64,000 bases of DNA from Quadrisphaera sp. RL12-1S (GCF_014270065.1 NZ_JACNME010000006.1:62001-126000); one strand, 5' to 3'; positions 18,846-26,923 are shown, counted from the stretch's first letter. Numbers and translations are program-made. Notes: generated by a model from the letters alone, not told the origin.

Positions 18846-20093
18846 TTGTCGGAGGTAGACAACATTGATTGGAGCCGGGGTGCGCTCGTCAAGCTCTTCC
18901 ACATAGAAACTGAGGGTTCCCGCATTTATTTCAACCGCAGAGACGGCGGCACTGGGTGGTTCAAGCACCCACAGGTGACGGACGCTGCTCCAGGAGACAC
19001 CTACTACCTCCCAGATGACATTGCTGGAGAAGTGCCCGTCAAACTACCCTCAGAATACTGGCCAGAATCCACCCCAGACGTCGGCACAGTGAACAGCCTC
19101 AGCAGTTCCGGCGACGTGGCCGTCATTGAGGTTTCCGGCAGACATCTCGCCTACCCGCAGCGCGAATCGTCTCCTTATCGTGTTGGACAGACGCTGATGA
19201 TGAAGTTGAATGGACAGCCTGGAGCAGTCCTGAGCGACAAGCCAATCGACAGGCTCGGTCTACACCGCGACGAAGATTTCGACCCAGCCGCTTTGAGGAC
19301 CGACCCGCAAAGCATTGAGGTCGATCTGGACGACTTTGGAGGTTCGCCGTCATTGGTGCGTAGGGCCTCCCAACTTGTGCGGGTAGCACTTGATCCCCAG
19401 GGTCGTTTACAAGCGATCGGCGCCAATCCCGTAAAGGGCATACTCTTCAGCGGCCCATCCGGAACCGGTAAGACGCATCTCGCGAGAGCGCTGAGCCGAC
19501 ACACGAACGCGAGCTTCTACCTAATAGATGGTCCCGAGATGGTCAACAAGTGGGTAGGAGAGAGCGAGAAGCGTCTTCGGGCGCTTTTTGAGGACGCCCA
19601 AAAGCAGGCTCCCTCGCTCCTTTTCTTCGACGAGTTGGATAGCCTTGTGACCAGTCGGGGATCTGACGCCTCCGAACATTCGACACGACTTATCGGTCAA
19701 CTACTGACCGCGCTAGATGGCTTCAGGGCCGGACGCCAAGTGCTGGTCATCGCAGCAACCAACCTTCCCGGCTCACTCGATTCTGCGTTACTACGGCCAG
19801 GTCGTTTGGGATTCAAGATACAATTCGACGGTCAGCTAAGCCCCAGCGATCGACTCGACATCCTCCGAGTCTCCTCCCGCAAGGTCCAGGGAGCACACAA
19901 CTGTGACCTTGCGCGGTTGGTCCTCGCGACTGAGGGCTGGTCTCCGGCGGAGATTGCCTCAATCTGGACGGAGTCCGCCATATTAGCGTCTCTCGATGAA
20001 CGCAGTCAGTTAAGTAGGTCCGACATAGATTATGGGTTGAAGCTAGCGACACACAATAGAGCCATCTCTCTGAAGCAGGTGGCGGATCAGTGA
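18846..20093 (+). CDS. Single-domain AAA+ ATPase (Cdc48/FtsH-like AAA module)
   Basis: This is a 415-residue AAA+ protein. A TTG start at 18846 is supported by GGAGG at 18836-18840 with 5-base spacing. The first about 170 residues are a beta-rich region, possibly adaptor- or OB-like (VGTVNSLSSSGDVAVIEVSG). The AAA module has Walker A GPSGTGKT at residues 203-210, pore-loop-like MVNKWVGESEKRLRALFEDA, Walker B with D262/E263, sensor-1 VIAATNLPGSLDSALLRPGR and a small helical lid (GWSPAEIASIWTESAIL). The classical AAA second region of homology is present. It overlaps the next gene by 4 bases, so the two products probably act together. Confidence 0.88.
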   Translation: MSEVDNIDWSRGALVKLFHIETEGSRIYFNRRDGGTGWFKHPQVTDAAPGDTYYLPDDIAGEVPVKLPSEYWPESTPDVGTVNSLSSSGDVAVIEVSGRHLAYPQRESSPYRVGQTLMMKLNGQPGAVLSDKPIDRLGLHRDEDFDPAALRTDPQSIEVDLDDFGGSPSLVRRASQLVRVALDPQGRLQAIGANPVKGILFSGPSGTGKTHLARALSRHTNASFYLIDGPEMVNKWVGESEKRLRALFEDAQKQAPSLLFFDELDSLVTSRGSDASEHSTRLIGQLLTALDGFRAGRQVLVIAATNLPGSLDSALLRPGRLGFKIQFDGQLSPSDRLDILRVSSRKVQGAHNCDLARLVLATEGWSPAEIASIWTESAILASLDERSQLSRSDIDYGLKLATHNRAISLKQVADQ

Positions 20094-21511
20094 GAGTAAT
20101 GCATCTGCTATCTCGGGCCTCATGGTCAGCGAGGAGCTGGCTCGGGCGCCGTTGGCGACGGTGGCGACGACGGCGCGCTTGGGAGGGGACACGACGGGAG
20201 TTCGTATATCTGGACGAAGTAAGTGTCATCAGCCTGGTGGCCGCCCGCCATGGCTCCGTGATCGAAACCCTTAAGAGCACCATCACAGACACCACGACGT
20301 CTGAGGTGGGCTCATCGTTGAGCACTCCTGCCGCGGCTGGCCTGCCTAGTGCAGGGCTTACCAGCAAGAACTCGTCCGCAAACAGCTCGGCCCGGGAAGT
20401 CGTGCGCCGCGCAGTCATTCAAGGAACCTTTCGTGACCTTCGCCTTGAGGATGCGGGCCTCAAGATTTCGGTAGACGATCACAAGAAGGACGGGGACTTC
20501 CCGGCCATGCGGACTGTGAAGGACCTAAGTCATCATCTGCGGGGAATGGCAAAGGTTCGCCGGGCCGTAAGAGTGGCGGACCTCGTGCGAGGAGATGTAA
20601 TCGAGGCTCGAGTGGAGTTACGGGCCGAGAGGACATATCAATTGGCCACAGCAATCACCTCCACCGTGGATATGTTAAGCGAACGACCAGGCGCTTTTGG
20701 TGTCGGTGAGCAATCGCTTGCTGAGGCAACACCCATCGTGGGACTCCTCTCGCGACTACTAGTTGACCTAGTGCCTTTAGCAGCCAGGATGACCAGTCAT
20801 CGCTTGGTCGACTGCGAAGGAGAAGCGTGGTTGATTGACGCTGATGTGATCGCCAAGGGCAGTGAGCTGGACCTGGAATGTCAATACGCGACGATCGCTG
20901 GCGTGACAGAGGCATCTCTCTATTGGAAGGATGTTCGTCGACTTCTATTTGATGGGTCAGAATACTCAATTTATGCCAGACTGGCCAAGCCCGGCCTGGC
21001 GCAGAATTGGTCTCCCGTCAAGTTGGCGAACGTCCTGGAGTCAATTTCCCCAGAGTTAGGGGAGCAGTTGCGTCAGATCTCTAATGTCTTTGATGGAGCG
21101 CAGTACTCTCCAGTTGACGAGTCGCCAGTCGAGATATCGGCCATTCTAATGGAGGATGGACTTCTGCCCTTCGGGCGATCGCTGACCCAAGGGAGAGGAC
21201 AGACCGTGTCCGAGACTAGCTTGACGTTCGTCGCAGCGTCGGCGGCCAGCACCTTCGGCGATGTGACCGATCTAGAGGACATCTCAAGGGTCCGCGAGGC
21301 CTACGATGCCGTGTTGCAATTCATTGAGGAGAGTGCACCGACCGCGACTGACCGCGTCGATAGGACGTGGGTGCAACTGTTGCGCGATGCGCACCACCAG
21401 GCCGTACTGTTAGCCGTGTCGTCAGCAACATCTAAAAACACGGCGACTGCTGTCCCGTTGCCCGCCCCACAGAACTTCCTTGAAGTCGAGGTAACGGCCA
21501 TATACTGGTGA
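20090..21511 (+). CDS. DUF6414-like protein coupled to AAA+ ATPase
   Basis: This is a 473-residue protein with an Arg-rich N-terminus and then REFVYLDEVSVISLVAARHG. A Ser/Thr-rich stretch and SAREVVRRAVIQGTFRDL follow. From memory the F-x-YLDE-x-SV-x-S pattern matches DUF6414 proteins; a profile search is needed. The middle contains VRVADLVRGDVIEARVELRA, an OB-like strand pattern also typical of that family. The GTG at 20090 overlaps the AAA+ stop (GTGA); an ATG at 20099 is an alternative. Base composition is low-GC like its partner, marking joint acquisition. Confidence 0.78.
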   Translation: MRVMHLLSRASWSARSWLGRRWRRWRRRRAWEGTRREFVYLDEVSVISLVAARHGSVIETLKSTITDTTTSEVGSSLSTPAAAGLPSAGLTSKNSSANSSAREVVRRAVIQGTFRDLRLEDAGLKISVDDHKKDGDFPAMRTVKDLSHHLRGMAKVRRAVRVADLVRGDVIEARVELRAERTYQLATAITSTVDMLSERPGAFGVGEQSLAEATPIVGLLSRLLVDLVPLAARMTSHRLVDCEGEAWLIDADVIAKGSELDLECQYATIAGVTEASLYWKDVRRLLFDGSEYSIYARLAKPGLAQNWSPVKLANVLESISPELGEQLRQISNVFDGAQYSPVDESPVEISAILMEDGLLPFGRSLTQGRGQTVSETSLTFVAASAASTFGDVTDLEDISRVREAYDAVLQFIEESAPTATDRVDRTWVQLLRDAHHQAVLLAVSSATSKNTATAVPLPAPQNFLEVEVTAIYW

Positions 21512-21625
21512 GAGAGTGCCGTACCCGATCCCAAGGCTGAATCCATTCACTCAGGACCCCTAGGCTCCACCACAATATTTTAAATGGAAGAATCCGGCTT
21601 TCGATTACATCGGAAGTCACTAAGA

Positions 21626-22126
21626 CTAGTGTCTGTTGGCGTTCGATTCATCCGTGATGGCCACGGCCGTCGCCAGCCAGTCCGGCGCCTCCCCCGTGGC
21701 GTTCAGCGCCTTGACGGCCTGGTTCACATTCACGGCGAACCTGCGCACCTGAGTGCGCGCCGCCATCAGCTCCACCAGCGCCTCGCGCATTGGCAGCAGC
21801 GACGGCGCCCGCACACCCCGTGCAGCCGCCAGCGCCGCCTCAGCGGCGTACCCCGATGGCGTCAGCCCCGCCGACCGGGCGGCCTCCACCAGCAGCGCGT
21901 ACTCCTCGGCCGTGGCGCGGAACTTCACCTGGCGGTCCCGGGCTTTGGTGTACCGGCGCGCCCGACCAGGGCGCTGGGCGACGGCGCTCACAGCGCACCC
22001 CAACCCGTTTCGGCGCCAGCCGCTGTCGATGACCGCGCCCGGTCGACGTCGCCCCGCTGGGGCCCGCGATGCGCAGCGAGCGGAGTCCGGCGCGCCAGCG
22101 ACGGCGCATCTGGGTACCAGATGCAT
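21626..22126 (-). CDS. MobC-like relaxosome accessory protein
   Basis: The core RDRQVKFRATAEEYALLVEAA, then SAGLTPSGYAAEAALAAA and RRFAVNVNQAVKALNATGEAP is typical of MobC / ribbon-helix-helix mobilisation proteins. These bind oriT and assist a MobA/TraA relaxase. At 166 residues from the ATG at 22126, the first about 50 residues are Arg/Ala-rich and not family-like, so the true start may be internal. A relaxase gene normally follows immediately downstream. Here the next sequence is an approximately 110-base gap and the convergent cargo gene, so the relaxase is missing. Confidence 0.75.
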   Translation of the reverse strand: MHLVPRCAVAGAPDSARCASRAPAGRRRPGAVIDSGWRRNGLGCAVSAVAQRPGRARRYTKARDRQVKFRATAEEYALLVEAARSAGLTPSGYAAEAALAAARGVRAPSLLPMREALVELMAARTQVRRFAVNVNQAVKALNATGEAPDWLATAVAITDESNANRH

Positions 22127-22207
22127 ATCTTGCTCCCGCTCCTCCGACCCCCGCGGGAGCCGCCGCTATCGACGTCGGCAGGGCCACGGGGCCGACAGCG
22201 AGCGGCC
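22106..22207. other. Candidate oriT / MobC operator region with inverted repeats
   Basis: The sequence upstream of mobC holds three inverted repeats: GCATCTGG-GTA-CCAGATGC (22106-22124); GCTCCCGC/GCGGGAGC (22132-22139 and 22153-22160); GTCGGC/GCCGAC (22174-22179 and 22191-22196). An origin of transfer or autoregulatory site is expected here from gene order, but no nic-site consensus was identified. Confidence 0.4.
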
Positions 22208-23297
22208 TCACGACGCCGCCTGCCGGTCGAGGATCTTGCAGGCGCGCTGGAACACGGTGGTGCGGGTCAGCGGCAGGTCCTCGCGCTGCAGCTCGGCGCG
22301 GGCCTGCATCTGCACCGCGACACGCCCACCACCGAGGGCCTGCAACCGCTCCTCGAGCGCCTCGACGTCGGCCTCGGTGAGCTGGGAGCTGCTCACGTCG
22401 GCGGCGGCCTCGTCCCACCACGGCCCCGCCTCAGCGACCCGCGTCGGTGAGCGCGTCGCTGCGTCCTTGGCGACCTTCAGCAGCGCCGCCGTCGCGAGGT
22501 GCGCCGGCCAGCCTCGGGTGCCAACGGCGAGCTGGAGGGCTGCGAGCAGGTGCGGGCCCTTCCACAGCGTGGCGCCGCAGCCGTGTGCGGCGCGCAGCGC
22601 GGCGCAGTGGACGGCGAGCTGGTCCAGGCAGACGGCGGAGCCGAGGCCCAGCTGAGTCAGGAGCTTCACCTCCTCCCGCAGGGCGCGCGCGGCAGCCGAC
22701 GGCGCGGGGGACGGAGGGGGAGGAGAAGAGCTTCTCTGGGTAGAGATCTCTGGGTTGGGCCGCAGATCTGCGGCTGCCCCCTCCGCGGATGTGCGGCGGG
22801 GGGCCGCAGACTCGCGGCCCTCCCATCACCGCCTCGCGCACTGCCGCTGACGAAGGCGCCTGGCTTGACGGAGCCTGCGCGGAGGGGGCCGCAGATGTGC
22901 GGCCCCCTCCGCCGCAGGTGCTCCCGTCGTCCCCAGCTGCAGCCGACGGCCGCTGCGTGCGCAGGTGGTACTGGTTCGTCAGCGTCGCGCCGCACCGCTG
23001 GCGGTGCTGCACGACGACGAGCCCGGCCTTCTCCAGCGCGCGCATAGCGCGATCGACCGCATCGGTGCTGCGCCCCAGCCGACGCGCGAGCGTGCCCCGC
23101 GAGGGCATCCGCACGCCGGAGCTGTTGCCGTACCGGAGCAGCAGGCAGTACAGCCGGAATGGGCCGTCGGGGACGTCCGCCTCGATGACCCACTCGGGCA
23201 CGAGGGCGAAGAACTGGTCCTCGACGACGAGGACGTTCTCCTCCCCCGGCGGTCGTTCAGCCGGTGGATGCGGCGGGAGGTTCTGGGCAGGGGTCAT
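22208..23297 (-). pseudogene. Winged-helix replication/regulatory protein, frameshifted
   Basis: From 23297 the first part encodes VVEDQFFALVPEWVIEADVPD, then FRLYCLLLRYGNSSGVRMPS. A winged-helix DNA-binding segment follows (TLARRLGRSTDAVDRAMRAL). After a Pro/Ser-rich linker the frame shifts around 22690-22735, within runs of C, and a natural-looking C-terminus continues in another frame. It runs ALREEVKLLTQLGLGSAVC, HLLAALQLAVGTRGWPAHL and TTVFQRACKILDRQAAS, to the stop at 22208. Together they would form a helix-turn-helix protein of about 360 residues, like wHTH proteins next to mobilisation genes. Either part alone lacks half of it. The linker region contains a cluster of hairpins. Confidence 0.68.
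22759..22909. repeat. Cluster of four GCCGCAGAnnnGCGGC-type hairpins
   Basis: Four related inverted repeats lie in 151 bases. They are GCCGCAGATCTGCGGC (22759-22774, perfect palindrome), CCGC-GGATGT-GCGG (22783-22796), GGGCCGC-AGACTC-GCGGCCC (22801-22820), and a 12-bp perfect stem GAGGGGGCCGCA/TGCGGCCCCCTC with loop GATG (22882-22909). All share the GCCGCAGA half-site. They fall inside the linker of the winged-helix gene. Confidence 0.8.
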
Positions 23298-23390
23298 CGG
23301 TCCTCCGAGCAGGCATTCGCGGGCTCGCCGAGGGCGCTGCAGAGATCAACCGAAGACACGTCTCGCGCTCACGTGGCGCCAACATCTGCT

Positions 23391-23448
23391 TGAGACGGGC
23401 CAGCACGGAGTGAGACGGGGCGGGACCAGCGCGCGGCGGCGTGAGACG
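23391..23448 (+). repeat. Three TGAGACG direct repeats near attR
   Basis: TGAGACG occurs at 23391-23397, 23411-23417 and 23442-23448, with a near-complement CGTCTCG at 23359-23365. The 23298-23509 interval holds no gene. Repeats of this kind near an attachment core can be recombinase arm sites, but with no integrase present this is speculative. Confidence 0.4.
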
Positions 23449-23509
23449 AAGTGCCTGCTCAGAGACCTGGAGCGACGAGCGGAGACTCAGCGGAACGAAG
23501 GGTGTTCTC

Positions 23510-23554
23510 CTTCTAATCCGATGGTCGCTGGTTCGAATCCAGCCGGGGGCGCCG
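23510..23554 (+). repeat. attR: displaced copy of the 45-bp tRNA-Arg 3' repeat
   Basis: This copy is identical to 13475-13519 over 45 bases. The bases upstream of it do not form a tRNA 5' half, so it is not a functional tRNA gene. It marks the right end of the element. Confidence 0.92.
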
Positions 23555-23875
23555 ACTGCTTGTCGCCGCTTCCAGGTCTCTGAGCTGGGAAGTTGTCGCC
23601 GCGGCGATGGATCGTGGTGGAGCACGCGCAGGTGCGGACGGCTCGGAGCTGTGCCGGGCGCTCACGTCGTCGTCGTGGTCCACAGGTCCGACACCGGTGA
23701 CGACGGGGATCCGACGTCCTCGGGTGGCACATCCCAGCGCTGCCACCAGCGGGACATCGCGCCGGGCTCGGACGCCCCGGCACCTGTGGGCATCGCTGTC
23801 AGGCCAACGCCGTGCCGGCTCGTGGAAGCGGACTCCCGGGGACTCGGTGGTCCTCGCTGGAGATCCGCTTCCTCC
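23555..23875. other. Intergenic, no gene recognised
   Basis: This is chromosomal flank to the right of attR. I see no convincing coding sequence, tRNA or strong hairpin; open frames here lack family features and ribosome binding sites. Confidence 0.6.
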
Positions 23876-25951
23876 TCAGGTGAGGACCTGGTAGCCGGCC
23901 GACGGGGTGGTGCGCGCTGCGGTGCGCAGCAGCTCCGGGGGGAAGCGGTCGACGGGGACGGGCGGGGAGAAGAGGTAGCCCTGCACGCTGTCGCAGCCCA
24001 GTCCCGCCAGCACCGCGAGCTCGTCGCGGTGCTCGACGCCTTCGGCGACGACGTGCATCCCCAGTCGGTGGCCCATGTCCACGATGGTGGCCACCAGCGC
24101 GTCGTCAGCCGGCTCGCCCGGACCGCGGGGGTAGAGCCCGAGCACGAACGACCGGTCGATCTTGAGCTCGTCGACGGGGAGCTGGCGCAGGTAGGACAGC
24201 GAGGAGTACCCCGTCCCGAAGTCGTCGATCGAGGTGCGGACCCCGGTCGCCCTCAGAGCGGCCAGCACCTGCGCTGCTGCGACCGGATCGGCCACCAGGG
24301 TGTCCTCGGTGATCTCCAGGCACAGCAGGTCCGCCGGGACGCCCTGGCGGACCAGCATGTCAGCGACGTCGAAGGCGAAGGACGGACGCATCAGGCAGTG
24401 CGCGGTGATGTTCACCGAGACCGGCACCCGGTAGCCGCGGCGCAGCCAGGACCGGCAGACGAAGAGCGCCTCGGTGAGCACCTTGGCCGTGAACGGCGCG
24501 GACAGCTCCGCGCCGGTGGCCATCGCGAGGAACTCCGACGGCGCCAGCAGTCCGCGCACGGGGTGGTTCCACCGGGCCAGAGCCTCCACCCCCAGCAGCT
24601 GGCCGTCGGCGATGGCGACCTTGGGCTGCAGGTGCACCACGATCTGGTCGTCGTCGTCCAAGGCGCGGCGGAAGTCGGTCAGCATCGCCAGGTGGCAGGC
24701 GGTGTGGGAGTCGGTGGAGGCTTCGTACAGCGCCGTGCCCGACCCGGAGCGCTTGGCGGTGTACATGGCCACATCAGCTTCACGCAGCAGCTCATCGGCG
24801 ACGCGAGCCCGCTGGGCCGGACTGAGGTCTCGGCCGGCACCGGTGGGCAGGGCGGGGCGGTGGGCGATGCCGATGCTGACACCGATGCTGACCGTGATGG
24901 TGTTGGGGAGCGTGCTGGCGACGGTGTTCGCGATCGAGCTGTGCGGAGCAAACACCGCATCTGCTGAGCTGCCGGGTGAGTCACCCCGTTCCGGGTTCTG
25001 CAGCGAGGTGATCCGCGCGATGGTCGTCCGGAGGCGCTGGGCGACGGCCAGGGCCTCCTGGACGTCCAGGCCGGGCAGGAGCACCGCGAACTCGTCCCCG
25101 CCCAGGCGCACCAGCAGCCCGGGCCGCTCGACCCCGGTGGCGGCCCGGGCGGAGACCGCGCGCAGCAGCTCGTCGCCGGCGGAGTGGCCCAGGGTGTCGT
25201 TGACCTCCTTGAAGCGGTCGAGGTCCAGTGCCAGGACGGCCACCTGGGTGCCCCCGGCCAGGGCGGAGTCCATGGCCTGAGCCAGGTGGGCGCGGTTGGC
25301 CAGGCCGGTGAGGTCGTCGTGCAGCGTCTGGTGGCGCAGCTGCTCCACCAGGTCGGCCTGGACGGCGCGGGCGCGCTCCGCCAGCGTCCAGGCGGTCAGC
25401 GACCCGGTGCAGGCTGCGGCGAAGAAGGCGGCGTGCACCCCGGCGAAGCGCCAGGGGTGGAGCATGTGCTCGTGGTTGTGCCCGTACACGTGCTGGGGCC
25501 AGAGGGTCCCCACCAGGCCGTGCTCGAGCAGCACCCAGGCGATGGCCACGCTGAAGGGCGCCCAGGCCTCGTACAGAGCGACGACGGGGACCATGACGAA
25601 GAAGTGGAAGTGGGCCTCGATGTACCCCCCGGAGACCGAGACCAGGTAGGACGAGCAGGCCATGAGCCCGGCGGCGGCGGCGCAGGAGGCCAGCGCTCGA
25701 TGCACGCGCAGGCGGCCCCGGGTGAGCTGCTCTGCGGTGGCGAGCAGGTACAGCCCGGCGGGGACTGCCAGTGGCAGGGAGCTCAGCAGCGGGGTGTGCC
25801 GGTAGAGGGTCCAGCCCGCGAGCAGGGGCAGGTGGGCGAGCAGGACGGTGGTGACCCAGCGGTGGCGGGTGCGCCAGACGTCCTCAGGTAGCGACAGCAG
25901 ACCGGGGAGCCTCCAGGACTGCAGGCCGGTGCTCCGGCGGGTGCGTGACAC
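23876..25951 (-). CDS. Membrane GGDEF-EAL cyclic-di-GMP protein
   Basis: This is a 691-residue protein with an N-terminal membrane region of about six to seven spans, then GGDEF and EAL domains. The membrane part has a His-rich stretch (EAHFHFFVMVPVVALYE and HVYGHNHEHMLHP) that could be a metal- or gas-sensing site. The GGDEF domain has DDLTGLANR, LDLDRFKEVNDTLGH and an intact GGDEF in RLGGDEFAVLL. The EAL domain has GVEALARW, LEITEDTL, DDFGTGYSS and KIDRSFV, so both activities look possible. An unusual approximately 40-residue Ser/Ala-rich insertion follows TTIARITSLQNPERG within the GGDEF domain. The start is a GTG. Confidence 0.92.
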   Translation of the reverse strand: MSRTRRSTGLQSWRLPGLLSLPEDVWRTRHRWVTTVLLAHLPLLAGWTLYRHTPLLSSLPLAVPAGLYLLATAEQLTRGRLRVHRALASCAAAAGLMACSSYLVSVSGGYIEAHFHFFVMVPVVALYEAWAPFSVAIAWVLLEHGLVGTLWPQHVYGHNHEHMLHPWRFAGVHAAFFAAACTGSLTAWTLAERARAVQADLVEQLRHQTLHDDLTGLANRAHLAQAMDSALAGGTQVAVLALDLDRFKEVNDTLGHSAGDELLRAVSARAATGVERPGLLVRLGGDEFAVLLPGLDVQEALAVAQRLRTTIARITSLQNPERGDSPGSSADAVFAPHSSIANTVASTLPNTITVSIGVSIGIAHRPALPTGAGRDLSPAQRARVADELLREADVAMYTAKRSGSGTALYEASTDSHTACHLAMLTDFRRALDDDDQIVVHLQPKVAIADGQLLGVEALARWNHPVRGLLAPSEFLAMATGAELSAPFTAKVLTEALFVCRSWLRRGYRVPVSVNITAHCLMRPSFAFDVADMLVRQGVPADLLCLEITEDTLVADPVAAAQVLAALRATGVRTSIDDFGTGYSSLSYLRQLPVDELKIDRSFVLGLYPRGPGEPADDALVATIVDMGHRLGMHVVAEGVEHRDELAVLAGLGCDSVQGYLFSPPVPVDRFPPELLRTAARTTPSAGYQVLT

Positions 25952-26248
25952 GCCCGATCATCGACGGGCGTGCACCGGCACTTGAGTCCCGCCTCGAGGG
26001 CTGCTCCCCGACCGCCCGACCGCCCGACCGCCCGCCCCGGAGCGCTCGTCAGCGCGTTCGCGCTGACGATCGCCGTCCACTCCGTCCAGCGAGACGCTGA
26101 CCCGCGCCGCACACCGATGGCCTCACCGGTGGCCGTCTCTCGCACACCAGCCTCAGCGCGCGACGGGGCCGCTCCGGTCCCGGCAGTGGGCGTTCGCGCG
26201 CCGCCTCGTGCACCTCCGCCGCGGACGGCCCAGAGCGTCGCGCGACGA
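25952..26248. other. Intergenic with short tandem repeat
   Basis: No gene was recognised between the GGDEF-EAL start and the TetR stop. Three tandem copies of ACCGCCCG occupy 26011-26034. Confidence 0.55.
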
Positions 26249-26923
26249 TCAGTCAGCTCGGGGGGCGGTGAGCCGTGCGGGCAGCACGTCGACGAGGTGG
26301 TCGATGAAGTCCTCCAGGGGCTGGTCGCCGGAGTCCATCCACCGGAGGATGACGTGGGCCGCGCCGGCGCTGACGAACTGCGTGACCACCTCCCGGGCGT
26401 CGTCGTCCAGGTCCTCGAACTCGGTGTCGACCGACGGCCTGGTGAAGGCGGCGAACTGCGCGATCAGGCGTTCCAGGACGGCGGACCGAGAACCCACGCC
26501 GATCGCGTACGCCAGGACGTCTCGAGATCGCCCCAGCGCCTCGATGGTGTGGGCGAGGCCCGTCCGGCTGATGCTGCGCCGGTCGCCGCGGTGAGCGCTC
26601 CGCTGCTCGACGTCGAGCTGGGAGACGACGGCGAAGGGCTCCGTGATCGCATGGACAGCGAGGTCGTCGACGGTCGCGAAGTGGGTGTAGTAGGTGCTGC
26701 GCGCCACTCCGGCGGCTTCACACAGCCAGGTCACGCTGGGGCGGGGCAGCTGTTCCGCGGCGGCACGCCGGTATGCGGCGACCAGCCGACGTCGCGTCTC
26801 CTGCACCTGTGCGTCGTCGGCTGAGCGGAGGTCGAGGCGCCGGGCCTCCTGTGGTCCGTCCGTGTGACCCACCCCCTGTAGACACTGTCCATTCTCGGCG
26901 TACAGTCCCGCCTGCAGCCTCAT
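26249..26923 (-). CDS. TetR/AcrR family regulator
   Basis: The N-terminal TetR helix-turn-helix is visible as ETRRRLVAAYRRAAAEQLPR, then SVTWLCEAAGVARSTYYTHFATVDDLAVHAI. The C-terminal ligand-binding domain is helical (EDLDDDAREVVTQFVSAGAAHVILRWMDSG, a typical TetR dimer region). From the ATG at 26923 it is 224 residues. A GTG at 26872 would remove 17 atypical residues and may be the real start. The gene is divergent from the SDR at 27282, which it may regulate. No operator is proven. Confidence 0.85.
   Translation of the reverse strand: MRLQAGLYAENGQCLQGVGHTDGPQEARRLDLRSADDAQVQETRRRLVAAYRRAAAEQLPRPSVTWLCEAAGVARSTYYTHFATVDDLAVHAITEPFAVVSQLDVEQRSAHRGDRRSISRTGLAHTIEALGRSRDVLAYAIGVGSRSAVLERLIAQFAAFTRPSVDTEFEDLDDDAREVVTQFVSAGAAHVILRWMDSGDQPLEDFIDHLVDVLPARLTAPRAD

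Larger units (their letters stand above)
13475..23554. mobile_element. Degenerate integrative element at tRNA-Arg with low-GC cargo
   Basis: The element spans 10,035 bp plus the second repeat copy. Contents from left are a small membrane protein, a frameshifted VirB4-like ATPase, a coupling protein with two frameshifts and a nonsense codon, DUF4913, a lower-GC cargo of three genes, MobC, and a frameshifted winged-helix gene. No tyrosine or serine integrase, Xis or relaxase is recognisable. I infer a former conjugative or mobilisable element of actinobacterial type. It has lost its transfer functions, and its relaxase region has been replaced by or lost next to the cargo. It may be immobile or depend on recombinases elsewhere. 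Confidence 0.85.

Noticed and set aside
21432-21620. 62-codon minus-strand frame near the cargo edge
   Set aside because: No ribosome binding site, overlaps the end of the DUF6414-like gene and lacks any recognisable feature.
13475-23554. Integrase or excisionase within the element
   Set aside because: Searched by eye for tyrosine recombinase (R...H-x-x-R...Y) and serine recombinase N-terminal motifs in the frames; none convincing.
23510-23582. Second tRNA-Arg gene
   Set aside because: Only the 3' 45 bases match; the 5' half does not form acceptor, D or anticodon stems. It is the attR copy.
22789-23583. Plus-strand frame across the winged-helix gene and attR
   Set aside because: It runs antisense to a gene with a clear helix-turn-helix and crosses the att repeat; composition is that of a shadow frame.
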